A program made the translations under genes and the position numbers. DNA of 64,000 nucleotides from Afipia sp. 1NLS2 (GTDB lineage: Bacteria > Pseudomonadota > Alphaproteobacteria > Rhizobiales > Xanthobacteraceae), in contig NZ_ADVZ01000002.1 in NCBI RefSeq assembly GCF_000178995.1, positions 372,001 through 436,000 on the forward strand, read 5' to 3'. Shown here piece after piece: positions 55,567 through 64,000 of this stretch (positions within the stretch are counted from its first letter, which is position 1; each line of letters starts with the position of its first letter). Under the pieces are notes generated by a model, which was not told where the DNA came from, did no database searches, and was given only the letters and a program-made list of their open reading frames with translations.

Positions 55567-57793
55567 GGGGAGCCGTCTGGGGCCTGGTATTGGGTTTGGC
55601 GCCTTGCGCGGTCGCCGTGTTCTGTAGCCGTGCGATCACGAGATCGCGCGGGCCGTCGGCGATGAGTTTGCCCTGTTCGAACACCAGAAGGCGATCGACC
55701 AGTGCGAGCAGCGACAGGCGATGGGTGGAGACGATGATTGTCATCTCCTTCTGCTTCAGGGCCTTCAAGCGCTCGAGGAATTCCGCCTCGCTGCGCGTAT
55801 CGAAATGGGCGGTCGGCTCATCTAGGAACAGCACCTGCGGCTTGCGGATCAGCGCGCGCGCCAGACCGATCGCCTGCTTCTGGCCGCCGGACAGGCTGCG
55901 GCCGCCTTCCGCGATTGGCAGATCATAACCGAGCGGATGATGAGCCGCGAACTGCTCGACACCGGCAAGACGGGCGGCCTCGAGAATTTCGGCATCGGTC
56001 GCTGCTGGATAACCGAGCGCAATGTTGTCGCGCAGCTTACCGAAGAACAGGTCGGTATCCTGCAGCACGAAGCCGACGCCGCGCCGCAGATCCGCAGGAT
56101 CGAACTGCCGCAGATCGACGCCGTCGACCAGCACGCGGCCTTCGTCGGGCTGATAGAAACCCGAGATCAGCCGGCCGACCGTGGTCTTGCCCGAGCCGAT
56201 CCGCCCGATAATGCCGACGCGTTCGCCCGGATTGATTTTGAACGTGACGCCGTCCAGCGCATTGACGGACGCATTGGGGTATTTGAAGTGGACGTTGTCG
56301 AAGGTGATGGACTCGCCCTTCACCTCGCGAGCGATGTAGGTGCGTCCCACCGGGCGTTCCCGTTCCAGCGTCATCAGCTTGTCGATCGAACGCATCGCAA
56401 CGATTGTCTGTGTCGCGCGGGTGATGACGGCGGCGATGCCGGCGATCGGCGACAGGACGCGCCCGGCCAGCATGTTGGATGCGATCAGCGCGCCCATCGA
56501 CAGCTTGCCGTCGAGAATGAGGAACACGCCGACGACGATCATCATCATGCTGGTGAGCTGCTGCGCTGTGCTCGCGGCGGTCAGCGACAAGGTCGACCAG
56601 AAGTGCACGTCTTCGCCCGAACGCGCGGTCGCGGCGACCGAACGCTCCCAGGCGTTCTGCATCTTGGCCTCTGCGCCGGTCGCGCGGACCGTCTCGATAT
56701 AGGAAAGGCTTTCGACCAGTACGCCATGACGTGCGCTGGATTCGGCCTGCAGGCGGTTGACCGCGTCGTTGAGCGGGCGCTGCAGGATCACGCCGACCAG
56801 GATCATGATCGGCAGCATGGCTAAAGGAATCCAGGCGAGCGGGCCTGCGATGATGAACAGGACGACGATGAAGATCAGCGCGAACAGAAGGTCGGTTGCC
56901 GACACCACGGTACCGGAGGTGAAGAAGTCGCGCACGGAATCGAAATCGCGCATCTGGTTGGCGAGAATGCCGACCGATTGCGGCCGCTGCGCCATCTTGA
57001 TCGAGAGGATGTGCTCGAAGATCTCGGCCGCCAGCACCACGTCGATCTTCTTGCCGGTGACGTCGATGATGCGGGCGCGCACGGTGCGCAGGACGAAATC
57101 GAACACAATCGCCAGGCCAAGGCCAATCGCCAGCGCGACCAGCGAGGGAATAGCCCCGTTTGGCACCACGCGGTCGTAGACGTTCATCACGAACAGCGGC
57201 GCCGCGAGCGCCAGCATGTTGACAATCAGGGCGGCGACGGCGACGTGGCGATAGTTGGCGCCGAAGCGTTGGACCACCGACCAGAACCAGTGCTTGCCCG
57301 GTATGCCACCAGCGGCCGCGACGCGATCCGTGGTCATGGCAACGGGCCGCAGCAGGAAGGCGTAACCGAGATAATCCCGCTCCATTTCATGGATCAGGAG
57401 TCTCTCGCGTTTGCGGGTCGACGGATTGATGATCTCGATCGTCTCGCCATCGGTCGCCATCAGGATGCGCGTGCTGCGATCGTGAAAAATCAGAACCGCA
57501 GGCAGGACGAGCGATGGGATGTCGGCAAGGTCGCGCTTGGTGGCTTCGACCTCGAGCCCGGCACGGGCGGCGGCGCGTGAGAACAGGTTGGGTGTCAGTT
57601 GATCGTGTTCGATCGGCAGACCGGACAACAGCGCGTCACGCGTGATGGCGCGACCATGATGGGCAGCAACGAACAGGAGAGCGTCGGAAAAGGAATCGTG
57701 TTCAGGCTTTGCATCCGCCACAGGCGCGGCATCCGGCAACGGCGAGCCGATCGGCTGCCCGGAAGGAAACGCTGCACGCGCCTGAAGATTCAC
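55553..57793 (-). CDS. Type I secretion ABC transporter (LapB-like, C39-like domain without Cys)
   Basis: A 746-residue ATP-driven exporter for the adhesin. Domains in order: an N-terminal C39-peptidase-like domain at about 35-160, a six-helix membrane domain at about 185-470, and an ABC ATPase. Walker A is GRIGSGKTT with K536; the signature is LSGGQKQAIGLARAL; Walker B is VLFLDEPTAHFD. In the C39-like domain the usual catalytic Cys position reads Ala (SFSDALLFVAAHHGR), so it should bind but not cut the substrate, as in RTX exporters. It is the second gene of a tolC-ABC-hlyD run and overlaps the adaptor gene. Confidence 0.95.
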   Translation of the reverse strand: MNLQARAAFPSGQPIGSPLPDAAPVADAKPEHDSFSDALLFVAAHHGRAITRDALLSGLPIEHDQLTPNLFSRAAARAGLEVEATKRDLADIPSLVLPAVLIFHDRSTRILMATDGETIEIINPSTRKRERLLIHEMERDYLGYAFLLRPVAMTTDRVAAAGGIPGKHWFWSVVQRFGANYRHVAVAALIVNMLALAAPLFVMNVYDRVVPNGAIPSLVALAIGLGLAIVFDFVLRTVRARIIDVTGKKIDVVLAAEIFEHILSIKMAQRPQSVGILANQMRDFDSVRDFFTSGTVVSATDLLFALIFIVVLFIIAGPLAWIPLAMLPIMILVGVILQRPLNDAVNRLQAESSARHGVLVESLSYIETVRATGAEAKMQNAWERSVAATARSGEDVHFWSTLSLTAASTAQQLTSMMMIVVGVFLILDGKLSMGALIASNMLAGRVLSPIAGIAAVITRATQTIVAMRSIDKLMTLERERPVGRTYIAREVKGESITFDNVHFKYPNASVNALDGVTFKINPGERVGIIGRIGSGKTTVGRLISGFYQPDEGRVLVDGVDLRQFDPADLRRGVGFVLQDTDLFFGKLRDNIALGYPAATDAEILEAARLAGVEQFAAHHPLGYDLPIAEGGRSLSGGQKQAIGLARALIRKPQVLFLDEPTAHFDTRSEAEFLERLKALKQKEMTIIVSTHRLSLLALVDRLLVFEQGKLIADGPRDLVIARLQNTATAQGAKPNTRPQTAPHAKL

Positions 57794-57981
57794 GGTACTG
57801 GTCCTTTGGCCGACCCTCCGGCCAGCGGCTGACGATCATAATCGATCGCCGTTATTCCGGCCTCAAGATTCGAGCCCGGAAAACCCGGAGCCCTGCGGAC
57901 CGTGATCCGACCCGATCCGCACCAATATTTAGGCTATTTTTAGCCTTTCAGCGGACCGCGCGGGTTAACCGGACCTGCCTT

Positions 57982-59664
57982 TTAGGGGTTAGTCTTAACG
58001 CCCCGAACGGCGGCATTGAACCAGGCCGGCACCGAGGAACTGGTTTCCGTGAACTCGGCTGCGGCAAAGGACAGGGCGCTGCCATTACCGGCGGTCTGGT
58101 TCGAGGAACGCAGATCGACCGGCTTCGGGGAACGGCTCTGCTCAAGCCATGCCGGATTGTGGCTGTTCTGGATGGTCGGTGTCGGAGACCAGACCTGCCA
58201 GCGGTCCCCGGAATTCACGATAGCGCCGGCAGCCGGGGTATATGGAATCGCGGAAGGGGTGCCCGTGACATTGAGCGGATTCGAGCCGGTGGACGGCAGG
58301 TTCCATATGAACGGCGCGATCTTGGTCGGGAACGGTCCGAACGCGACCTGATCGAGCGGGGCGGCTTCGACCGGCGGCGGTGCCTTCAGATAATCGAGGA
58401 GGGTGCCCATCGCGGCCAGCAACTGATAATCGGCGAACACGATGACACCGCGCGCCGAGGTCAGCGAGACGGCCGCGTTGAAATACTGGTTCTCGGCATT
58501 GAGAAGGTCGATCAGCGAGCGCTGGCCGAGTTCGTATTCCTTACGGTAGGCGTCGATCGCCTTGCGATCGGCGGCGAGCTGGCGCGTGAGGGCGCCGATG
58601 CGGCTCACGGTGATCGTGCGCGCGGACCACGCCTTGTCGATCGATTCAAGCGCGTCGCGCTGGAGCCTGGCGTGGGCCATGTTCTGTTGGTTGTAGCGCT
58701 CCGCCATTTCAGTGCGCCGCCAGGTGTCCTGGCCGCCGCGGAAGATATCCCACGACATCACGACCTTGCCGGATACGTCGTCACGGCGGCCGATATAGGT
58801 GTCGGAGTCGATGCCGCGCGAGGCACGGCCTTCAAGCGAGACGGTCGGCACGAACGAACCGGCGGTCGCATGGAAGGCATGGCGCGCTGCATCGGTGTCA
58901 GCCTGCGAGGCCTGAAGCGTCGCATTGTGATGGATTGCGACCGCAAGCGAAGCATCCTTGCTGGTCGGCATGCCCCTCAGCGTGCTGGGGAAGCGCAGAT
59001 TGTAGGGCTCAACACCGACGACCTTGCGATATTTCGCACGGGCATCCTCGAGGCTGCGTTCGAATTCGGACAGCGCGGCCTTCGCCGCTTCCACGCGTTC
59101 TAGCGCCTGCTGCAGATCGCCCTCGCCGGAGCGGCCGCCTTTGTAGCGGGACTCGACGTTATTGAAGATTGCCTCGTGGTTGGCGACGTTCTGGCGTGCG
59201 AGGTCGACAAGGCGGGTGTAGCGGACGACGTCGATATAGGCTTCTGCCGCATCGAGTGCGATCAGCTCGGTGCGCTCGCGGACGCGGAAGGCGGACGCAT
59301 TCACGCGCGCGGTCTGACGCCAAACCTCATTGATCGACGTGAATCCATCGAACAGCAACTGGCGGACAACGACGGACGCGTACCGGCCATGCATCGTCAT
59401 GCCGCTGCCGGCAGGAGGAGTGGCGATGTTCTGGGTGAAGCGTTCGGGGCCCGCATTGGCTTCCAGACGCACCTGAGGCAGCAGTGTACCTTGCGTTTGC
59501 CGCAGCTCGCTTTCGGTCGCACGGCGATTGGCCGACGCCTCACCAACTCCCGGATTGGTCTGGATCGCTTGTTTCAGCGCATCGTTGATCGAAAACGGTT
59601 CGGCCTGAACCGAAGACACGCCAAACGACAACGCAAGCAATGATGCGGATAAAATAAACTTCAT
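57982..59664 (-). CDS. TolC-family outer-membrane channel (type I secretion, LapE-like)
   Basis: A 560-residue outer-membrane efflux/secretion protein. A signal peptide (MKFILSASLLALSFGVSSVQA) is followed by two outer-membrane-efflux repeats: INDALKQAIQTNPGVGEASANRRATES near the start, and DTDAARHAFHATAGSFVPTVSLEG in the second half. RSLIDLLNAENQYFNA and GVIVFADYQLLAAMGTLLDYL end the channel domain. An extra ~110-residue low-complexity C-terminal tail follows. A longer frame from 59715 is rejected because ATG 59664 starts the signal peptide. It is the first gene of the transport run, 188 nt before the ABC gene. Confidence 0.93.
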   Translation of the reverse strand: MKFILSASLLALSFGVSSVQAEPFSINDALKQAIQTNPGVGEASANRRATESELRQTQGTLLPQVRLEANAGPERFTQNIATPPAGSGMTMHGRYASVVVRQLLFDGFTSINEVWRQTARVNASAFRVRERTELIALDAAEAYIDVVRYTRLVDLARQNVANHEAIFNNVESRYKGGRSGEGDLQQALERVEAAKAALSEFERSLEDARAKYRKVVGVEPYNLRFPSTLRGMPTSKDASLAVAIHHNATLQASQADTDAARHAFHATAGSFVPTVSLEGRASRGIDSDTYIGRRDDVSGKVVMSWDIFRGGQDTWRRTEMAERYNQQNMAHARLQRDALESIDKAWSARTITVSRIGALTRQLAADRKAIDAYRKEYELGQRSLIDLLNAENQYFNAAVSLTSARGVIVFADYQLLAAMGTLLDYLKAPPPVEAAPLDQVAFGPFPTKIAPFIWNLPSTGSNPLNVTGTPSAIPYTPAAGAIVNSGDRWQVWSPTPTIQNSHNPAWLEQSRSPKPVDLRSSNQTAGNGSALSFAAAEFTETSSSVPAWFNAAVRGVKTNP

Positions 59665-59994
59665 AAAATTTGTCCCCAGTAACGCGACATTAACTTGGGG
59701 CAAAATTCCAGACAATGGCGTGATTGTGAAAGTTCAGCGCAAAATCGCCATGTTTGAATATATCTATCTATATCAATGTTTTATCCAAGGTAACGCACGT
59801 CATAGATTAAATTTTTCTCTTCTCCCATGCCATTCTTGAAATATTATTCTACGAACTTCGAAATTATACGAAATAAAGAGCGTAATTATCATATGAAGAA
59901 GAAAATAAATCTCAGAACAAGCCTCGAAATTGTTGTTTCGAGGTAACAGCCGACAACTATTCGGTTGCAGAGCGCGATCCTGACAACTCTTTCC
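59665..59994. other. AT-rich intergenic region upstream of the tolC-like gene
   Basis: This 330-bp stretch is much richer in A and T than its surroundings and contains no supportable gene. It should hold the promoter of the tolC-ABC-hlyD run. On the minus strand a perfect TATAAT lies at 59868-59863, about 200 nt from the tolC start, without a convincing -35 box. A perfect 8-bp inverted repeat, CCTCGAAA at 59922-59929 and TTTCGAGG at 59936-59943, lies just past the end of the upstream gene. It lacks a T run, so it is an operator or attenuator candidate rather than a standard terminator. Pyrimidine-rich TCTATCTATATC is also present. Confidence 0.5.
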
Positions 59995-60456
59995 TTAAAT
60001 TTCCCGGCCGCGATTTTGCCCCGTGCCGACCGTGATGGTGATCTGCTGCGTTTCGGTGCGGCCGTTGGGATAGGACACGCTTAGGGTCAAGTGGTCGCTG
60101 CCGGCGAAGTTTGGCTTGGAACGGTAGATGCCAATGAAGGCGGGCACCTCAAGCGCCATGCAATTCTTGTAATTGGTCAGGGAGACTTTCGCGCGCTTGA
60201 CCGTGGCCGAGCCATTTTCGGGAGGCACGACCATCTGAATCGCAGGCAGGGGGCCGGAGCTGCAATTCGCCAGCACGTTGATATAGACGCCGATCCGGAT
60301 GTCCTTGCCGCTTGCACCTTTGGCGGTACGCTGAACCGTGGTGCTCTGTGCGTATGACCATTGCGGCAGGCAGACTGCGATAGCCGCCGAAAACAGGCAC
60401 GCAAGCCACGGCCGCCCGCTCAGTCCACCCCGCATCAGCGACGATTGCCTTCGCAT
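59995..60456 (-). CDS. Small secreted protein of unknown function
   Basis: A 153-residue protein with a signal peptide (basic start MRRQSSLMRGG, hydrophobic LACLFSAAIAVCLP, cleavage after SYA). The mature part looks all-beta: KDIRIGVYINVLANCSSG, ATVKRAKVSLTNYKNC and HLTLSVSYPNGRTETQQITITVG, with two Cys that could pair. An Ig-like fold is possible but I cannot name a family. The frame stays open to 61011, but that part is antisense-frame overlap with opgC. ATG 60456 has GGGAGA upstream. It follows opgC by 47 nt on the same strand. Confidence 0.75.
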   Translation of the reverse strand: MRRQSSLMRGGLSGRPWLACLFSAAIAVCLPQWSYAQSTTVQRTAKGASGKDIRIGVYINVLANCSSGPLPAIQMVVPPENGSATVKRAKVSLTNYKNCMALEVPAFIGIYRSKPNFAGSDHLTLSVSYPNGRTETQQITITVGTGQNRGREI

Positions 60457-60503
60457 CGGATATCTCCCAGCCCGGATTCCTATAGCCCTGCGTGATCCAT
60501 CCA

Positions 60504-61649
60504 TCAATTTTTCGGAGGGGCCGGCGGCGGTGCGGGCGCCTTGTCTTGCCGCTTCGACCAGTTTCCGTAATAGGCGATGGCGGTCATGATCGCGAGGCCG
60601 GTGAGACTGACCCAGATCTGGCTCCAGAGCGTGCCGTAGCTCATCATCAGGACGAAATGCCCGGCGAAGGACAGAAAGACGCCGACGCAGAACACCTGCA
60701 ACGATTGCTGGCCGCATTTGATTAGCGGATCGAAGATCTTCCATTGCAGGCCCGGCCAGTCCTTGCGCACGAAGCGCGTGACGAGAAAAGCCAGCGCTAT
60801 GAAATGCAGGAAGCGGTAAGGCGCGAGATTGGTCTTGTCGTTCGGATTGAAGGTATCCACGAGCCATGTTGGAAACAGCGCTCCGAATTCCGGGAAGCGG
60901 CCCGCCAGCGTCATCAGGAAGGCAAAAACCAGGTAGAGCGCGGCCATCCACAGCAGGAACGGCAGGCGGATCGCGACCCGCACCTCGCGGATTCCGGCCA
61001 CCGCCACCCATGCGCCGAGCACGAACAGCACCTGCCAGCAGAACGGATTGAAATACCAGACACCGCCTGGGTAGGCCGGCAGATTCCAGCCGAAATGCCG
61101 GGCCGCGAAATAGAGCAGGAGGGAGCCCGCCATGGTAAGGTTAGGCTTGCGCAGCAACAGCCACAGCACCGGGCCGAAGCAAGCCATCAGCACGATGTAA
61201 AGCGGCAGCACGTCGAGGTTGAGCGGCTTGAAGCGCAGCAGCAAGCCTTGGGAAATCGTCTGGATCGGGCTGTCCACCAGCCCCGCGATGTTGAACTCGT
61301 TGATGATCTGGGGGTCGCTGTAGCGCAGCGCCACCCAGCCGATGGCGGCGACATAGATCACGAACAACAGGACATGGGCGACGTAGAGTTGCCAGACCCG
61401 CTTGAACAGCCGCGTCACGCCGACGATGAAGCCGCGCTGGATCATCATCCGTGCATAGACGAAGGCGGCGGTATAGCCCGAAATGAAAACGAACAGGTCG
61501 GCCGCGTCGCTGAATCCGTAATTCCGCGTCGTGATCCAGTTCACGGCGTTGTTGGGGATGTGGTCGAGGAAAATCGCCCAGTTGGCGACACCACGGAACA
61601 GGTCGAGACGCAGGTCGCGGCCTTTTAAAAGGGTTGCCTTGAGGTTCAT
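60504..61649 (-). CDS. opgC: OpgC-family membrane protein (glucan modification)
   Basis: A 381-residue integral membrane protein of the OpgC/acyltransferase-3-like group, which adds succinyl or similar groups to periplasmic or cyclic glucans. Early conserved blocks are DLRLDLFRGVANWAIFLDHIPNN and GFSDAADLFVFISGYTAAFVY, with the Arg and His expected in this fold. About ten hydrophobic segments follow. The C-terminus is Pro-rich and cytoplasmic. A TTG at 61652 is in frame; ATG 61649 is taken. The exact acyl donor and glucan are not shown by sequence. Confidence 0.9.
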   Translation of the reverse strand: MNLKATLLKGRDLRLDLFRGVANWAIFLDHIPNNAVNWITTRNYGFSDAADLFVFISGYTAAFVYARMMIQRGFIVGVTRLFKRVWQLYVAHVLLFVIYVAAIGWVALRYSDPQIINEFNIAGLVDSPIQTISQGLLLRFKPLNLDVLPLYIVLMACFGPVLWLLLRKPNLTMAGSLLLYFAARHFGWNLPAYPGGVWYFNPFCWQVLFVLGAWVAVAGIREVRVAIRLPFLLWMAALYLVFAFLMTLAGRFPEFGALFPTWLVDTFNPNDKTNLAPYRFLHFIALAFLVTRFVRKDWPGLQWKIFDPLIKCGQQSLQVFCVGVFLSFAGHFVLMMSYGTLWSQIWVSLTGLAIMTAIAYYGNWSKRQDKAPAPPPAPPKN

Positions 61650-61827
61650 CAAATATTCCGTCTCGGAGCCGGACAGAGGCGAGGTGGAGGCGGGTAACGC
61701 CCCGGCCGGACAGGCAGGGCGCGGATTGTTACGCGAACGGAGTGCGGTTATATAGGAGCCCGAGCCGTTCGCGGAACACGTCCATGAACAAGCTCATGTG
61801 ATTTTTCGATCTTCAAGGCCTCGTGAC

Positions 61828-62133
61828 ATGACAGCCCGTATCTTCAAGCCCGCCAAGAACGCCATGCAGTCCGGCAAGGCCAAGACCAAGGAATGGCAGC
61901 TCGATTACGAGCCGGAAAAGCCGCGCGTCGTCGAACCACTGATGGGCTGGACCAGCTCGGCCGACATGAAGCAGCAGGTGACCCTGCACTTCCATACCCG
62001 CGAGGAAGCCGTGGCGTATTGCGAGGCCAACGGGATCGCCTATCAGGTGCAGGAGCCAAAGGAATCAGTTCGCCGGCAGGTCGCTTACGCGGACAACTTC
62101 GCATTCCGCCGCAGCGAGCCCTGGACGCACTGA
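61828..62133 (+). CDS. NDUFS4-like complex I accessory subunit (ETC complex I subunit family)
   Basis: A 101-residue protein of the family that includes mitochondrial NDUFS4 (18 kDa subunit). It probably associates with the peripheral arm of NADH:quinone oxidoreductase. Diagnostic segments are ARIFKPAKNAMQSGKAKTKEWQLDYEPE, LMGWTSSADMKQQVTLHF, EEAVAYCEANGIAYQV and the ending NFAFRRSEPWTH. Alphaproteobacteria carry this subunit away from the nuo operon, as seen here. A longer frame starts at 61798; ATG 61828 (MTARIFKPA) is the family start. Confidence 0.95.
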   Translation: MTARIFKPAKNAMQSGKAKTKEWQLDYEPEKPRVVEPLMGWTSSADMKQQVTLHFHTREEAVAYCEANGIAYQVQEPKESVRRQVAYADNFAFRRSEPWTH

Positions 62134-62156
62134 GTTCGGATAAATTTCGGGAAACA

Positions 62157-62191
62157 AAAAAACCGCGCGAGCCTGTCTCGCGCGGTTTTTT
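62157..62191. terminator. Bidirectional rho-independent terminator
   Basis: CCGCGCGAG at 62163-62171 pairs with CTCGCGCGG at 62177-62185 around CCTGT, flanked by A and T runs. It lies between the convergent NDUFS4-like and dctM genes. Confidence 0.88.
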
Positions 62192-62226
62192 GTTGTATCG
62201 CGTGCGCGAACCGCGCCGCTAACGGG

Positions 62227-63543
62227 CTATTTCCCCGGTCCCATCAGATAAGTAGGCAACCAAGTGGCGATGTCGGGGAAGATGCACAGCACGATGATTG
62301 CGAGGAACATGCAGAGCACATAGGGAAGTGTTCCCCACATCACCTTCGCGAGAGGCACGTCCGGCGCGATCGCGTTGACGATGTAGATATTGAGGCCGAC
62401 CGGCGGGTGGATGAGGCCGATCTCCATGTTGATCGTCATAATGACGCCGAACCAGATCGGATCAAACCCGGCTGCCGTAATGATCGGCAACAGGATCGGG
62501 CTCGTCATCAAGATAATCGCGGCAGGCGGAATGAAGAATCCGCAGACCAGCAGGAAGATGTTGATGAGGAGCATCAACACCCACTTGTTGGCGTGCATGT
62601 CGGCGATGCCCTGCGCGAGCGTCTGTGTGAGGTAGAGCGATGTCAGCATGTAGCCGAACAAAACCGCCGCTGCGATGATCGTGAGGATCATCACCGACTC
62701 GCGCATCGTGTCTCGCAGGATGTGCCAGATTTGCGCTGGCGTCCAAAGCCTGTAGATCATGATCGCAAGAACGAGACACATCGCCGCTCCGACACCCGCC
62801 GCTTCCGATGGGGTCGCTATGCCGCCATAGAGCGCGTACATCACGCCGGCGATGATGAAGAGAAACGGCGAGATCTTCGGGACGGCTTCGAATTTTTGCT
62901 TCCATGAATAACGGAAGCCTGCGGCATGCGATCTGAAGCCTTTGCGCCAGATCGCGAATATCGTCCAGATCATGAAGAATCCGGTCAGCATCAGGCCCGG
63001 AACAATGCCGGCAATGAACAGTCGCCCGATCGAGGTCTCGGTAGCGATGCCATACAGGATGAAGGTGACCGAGGGCGGGATCAGAATGCCAAGCGTGCCA
63101 CCGGCGCAGATCGAGCCGGTCGCGACCTCATCCGGATAACCACGCTTGCGCATCTCCGGGATGCCCATCTTGCCGATCGCGGCGCAACAGGCGGGCGACG
63201 AGCCGGTGAGCGCCGCGAAGATTGCGCAAGCGCCGAGGTTGGAGACGACGAGGCCGCCCGGAAGACGATAGAGCCAGCGATCGAGCGCTTCATAAAGATC
63301 CTTGCCCGCAGGAGAGGATCCGATTGCCGCGCCCATCATCACGAACATTGGAATAGCCACGAGTGTGAATTCGTCGAGGCCGGACCAGTAGGTTTCGGCG
63401 ACAACATGCAGGGCGTCGAAGCCTTGAAAGGCGACAAGAAACACCACGGCAATCGCCCCGAGTCCGAATGCCACCGGGATTCCCGACAGCAGGACCAAAA
63501 TCGTTGTGACGAGAACCAGCGAACCTTGGATTGCAGGACTCAC
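62227..63543 (-). CDS. dctM: TRAP transporter large permease (DctM)
   Basis: A 438-residue membrane permease of a tripartite ATP-independent periplasmic transporter, importing organic acids or similar solutes using an ion gradient. It is hydrophobic throughout, with the DctM signatures GIPVAFGLGAIAVVF, GSSPACCAAIGKMGIPEM and GFFIPPAAIILMTSPILLPI, and the GLIHPPVGLNIYIVNAI block near the end. The start is GTG 63543, overlapping the dctQ stop, with GGGAGAG upstream. The solute-binding protein (DctP) gene is not in the window, so the substrate is unknown. Confidence 0.94.
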   Translation of the reverse strand: MSPAIQGSLVLVTTILVLLSGIPVAFGLGAIAVVFLVAFQGFDALHVVAETYWSGLDEFTLVAIPMFVMMGAAIGSSPAGKDLYEALDRWLYRLPGGLVVSNLGACAIFAALTGSSPACCAAIGKMGIPEMRKRGYPDEVATGSICAGGTLGILIPPSVTFILYGIATETSIGRLFIAGIVPGLMLTGFFMIWTIFAIWRKGFRSHAAGFRYSWKQKFEAVPKISPFLFIIAGVMYALYGGIATPSEAAGVGAAMCLVLAIMIYRLWTPAQIWHILRDTMRESVMILTIIAAAVLFGYMLTSLYLTQTLAQGIADMHANKWVLMLLINIFLLVCGFFIPPAAIILMTSPILLPIITAAGFDPIWFGVIMTINMEIGLIHPPVGLNIYIVNAIAPDVPLAKVMWGTLPYVLCMFLAIIVLCIFPDIATWLPTYLMGPGK

Positions 63544-64000
63544 GGCGTCTCTCCCAAGGCTTCACGGGCATGAGCGCGCGCGACGTCTTCAGCATCCTCC
63601 TTCGCCGCCATGCCGAACGGCGGCGTACGGTGAGTGATGACGGATAGTAAATCGGCGATGTATTGCAGCAGCAAGATGCCGAGGCCGATCGGCATCGCAA
63701 AGTAGGGCGCCCACAAAGGCGCACGCCAGACCGTGTCGGAATGCCAATCCTGCACCCAGGATTCATGCCAGTACATCGTGGTCAGGACGAACAGGATCAG
63801 GACGAAACCAAGAGCCAGGCTTCCGGTGGATACGGCAAGCCAGTAACGCGTCCGCGGCGACACATGCAAAGGCACGAGATCGACGTTTACATGCCCCCGG
63901 GTCAACAGCACATAGCCGCTGCCAATAAAGGTCGCGGCCACGATCAGGTAGGTGACCATGTCGATCTGCCAGATCGTGTTGAGATTCAGAACGTAACGTT
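63540..64000 (-). CDS. dctQ: TRAP transporter small permease (DctQ), N-terminus outside window
   Basis: The small membrane subunit of the TRAP transporter. The frame is open through an internal Met at 63959 to the window edge, with RYVLNLNTIWQIDM encoded before it. RYxxN followed by a Trp/Asp-containing segment is typical of DctQ, so the true start lies beyond base 64000. Visible helices cover GHVNVDLVPLHVS-flanking segments, YWLAVSTGSLALGFVLILFVL and YFAMPIGLGILLLQYIADLL. It overlaps dctM by 4 nt, implying coupled translation. Confidence 0.92.
   Translation of the reverse strand, partial: RYVLNLNTIWQIDMVTYLIVAATFIGSGYVLLTRGHVNVDLVPLHVSPRTRYWLAVSTGSLALGFVLILFVLTTMYWHESWVQDWHSDTVWRAPLWAPYFAMPIGLGILLLQYIADLLSVITHRTPPFGMAAKEDAEDVARAHAREALGETP

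Noticed and set aside
60457-61011. N-terminal extension of the small secreted protein gene at 59995-60456
   Set aside because: This part of the frame overlaps opgC in another frame and would bury a good signal peptide and ribosome site.

Overview
The window is a GC-rich chromosomal segment from an alphaproteobacterium. Gene content and order point to the Bradyrhizobium/Rhodopseudomonas/Nitrobacter/Afipia group: a cysteine desulfurase followed by sufB-(small membrane protein)-sufC-sufD-sufS-sufT-sufA, a two-domain cold-shock protein, a phaC/aminotransferase/hom/glpX/recJ block, and an NDUFS4-like complex I accessory subunit. The organism assignment is inference from content and protein style; no rRNA gene is present. 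Almost all of the sequence is ordinary core genome. I saw no insertion sequence, integrase, prophage or CRISPR array.

Layout. 1-10.5 kb: 3' part of prfB, a DHFR-like reductase, an envelope M23 peptidase, a peroxiredoxin with a basic tail, a large AsmA-like protein, tyrS, anmK and an alpha/beta hydrolase. 10.7-18 kb: the iron-sulfur cluster assembly cluster, with a promoter and an Irr/ICE-like box just before sufB. 18-28.5 kb: a GGDEF protein, an RhlE-type helicase, an FAD monooxygenase, parE, a DedA protein, argC, a MAPEG protein and phaC. 28.7-36.7 kb: a lipoprotein, a class I aminotransferase, hom, glpX, a haloacid dehalogenase, recJ and a Tat-exported lytic transglycosylase. 36.7-39.6 kb: efp with divergent epmA-epmB, a compact translation-factor modification module. 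39.6-44 kb: small secreted proteins, tRNA-Glu(TTC), a 26-residue membrane microprotein, glyoxalase I, a double cold-shock protein, a DUF192 protein and tRNA-Pro(TGG).

44.2-59.7 kb is the most distinctive region. It holds a 2907-residue repeat adhesin with an N-terminal Pro-Ala-Ala-Gly site, an embedded von Willebrand A domain and a C-terminal RTX/type I secretion region. Facing it on the other strand are a LapG-type periplasmic cysteine protease, a HlyD-type adaptor, a LapB-like ABC exporter whose C39-like domain lacks the catalytic Cys, and a TolC-family outer-membrane channel. Together these resemble the Pseudomonas Lap system, in which a giant adhesin is held in the outer membrane until LapG clips it. 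The c-di-GMP receptor LapD is not in the window. 60-64 kb: a small secreted protein, opgC, the NDUFS4-like gene, and the TRAP transporter genes dctM and dctQ, the latter cut by the window end.

Starts were moved from the longest frame wherever a Shine-Dalgarno sequence, a signal peptide or the family's usual N-terminus favoured an internal start; each case is stated.
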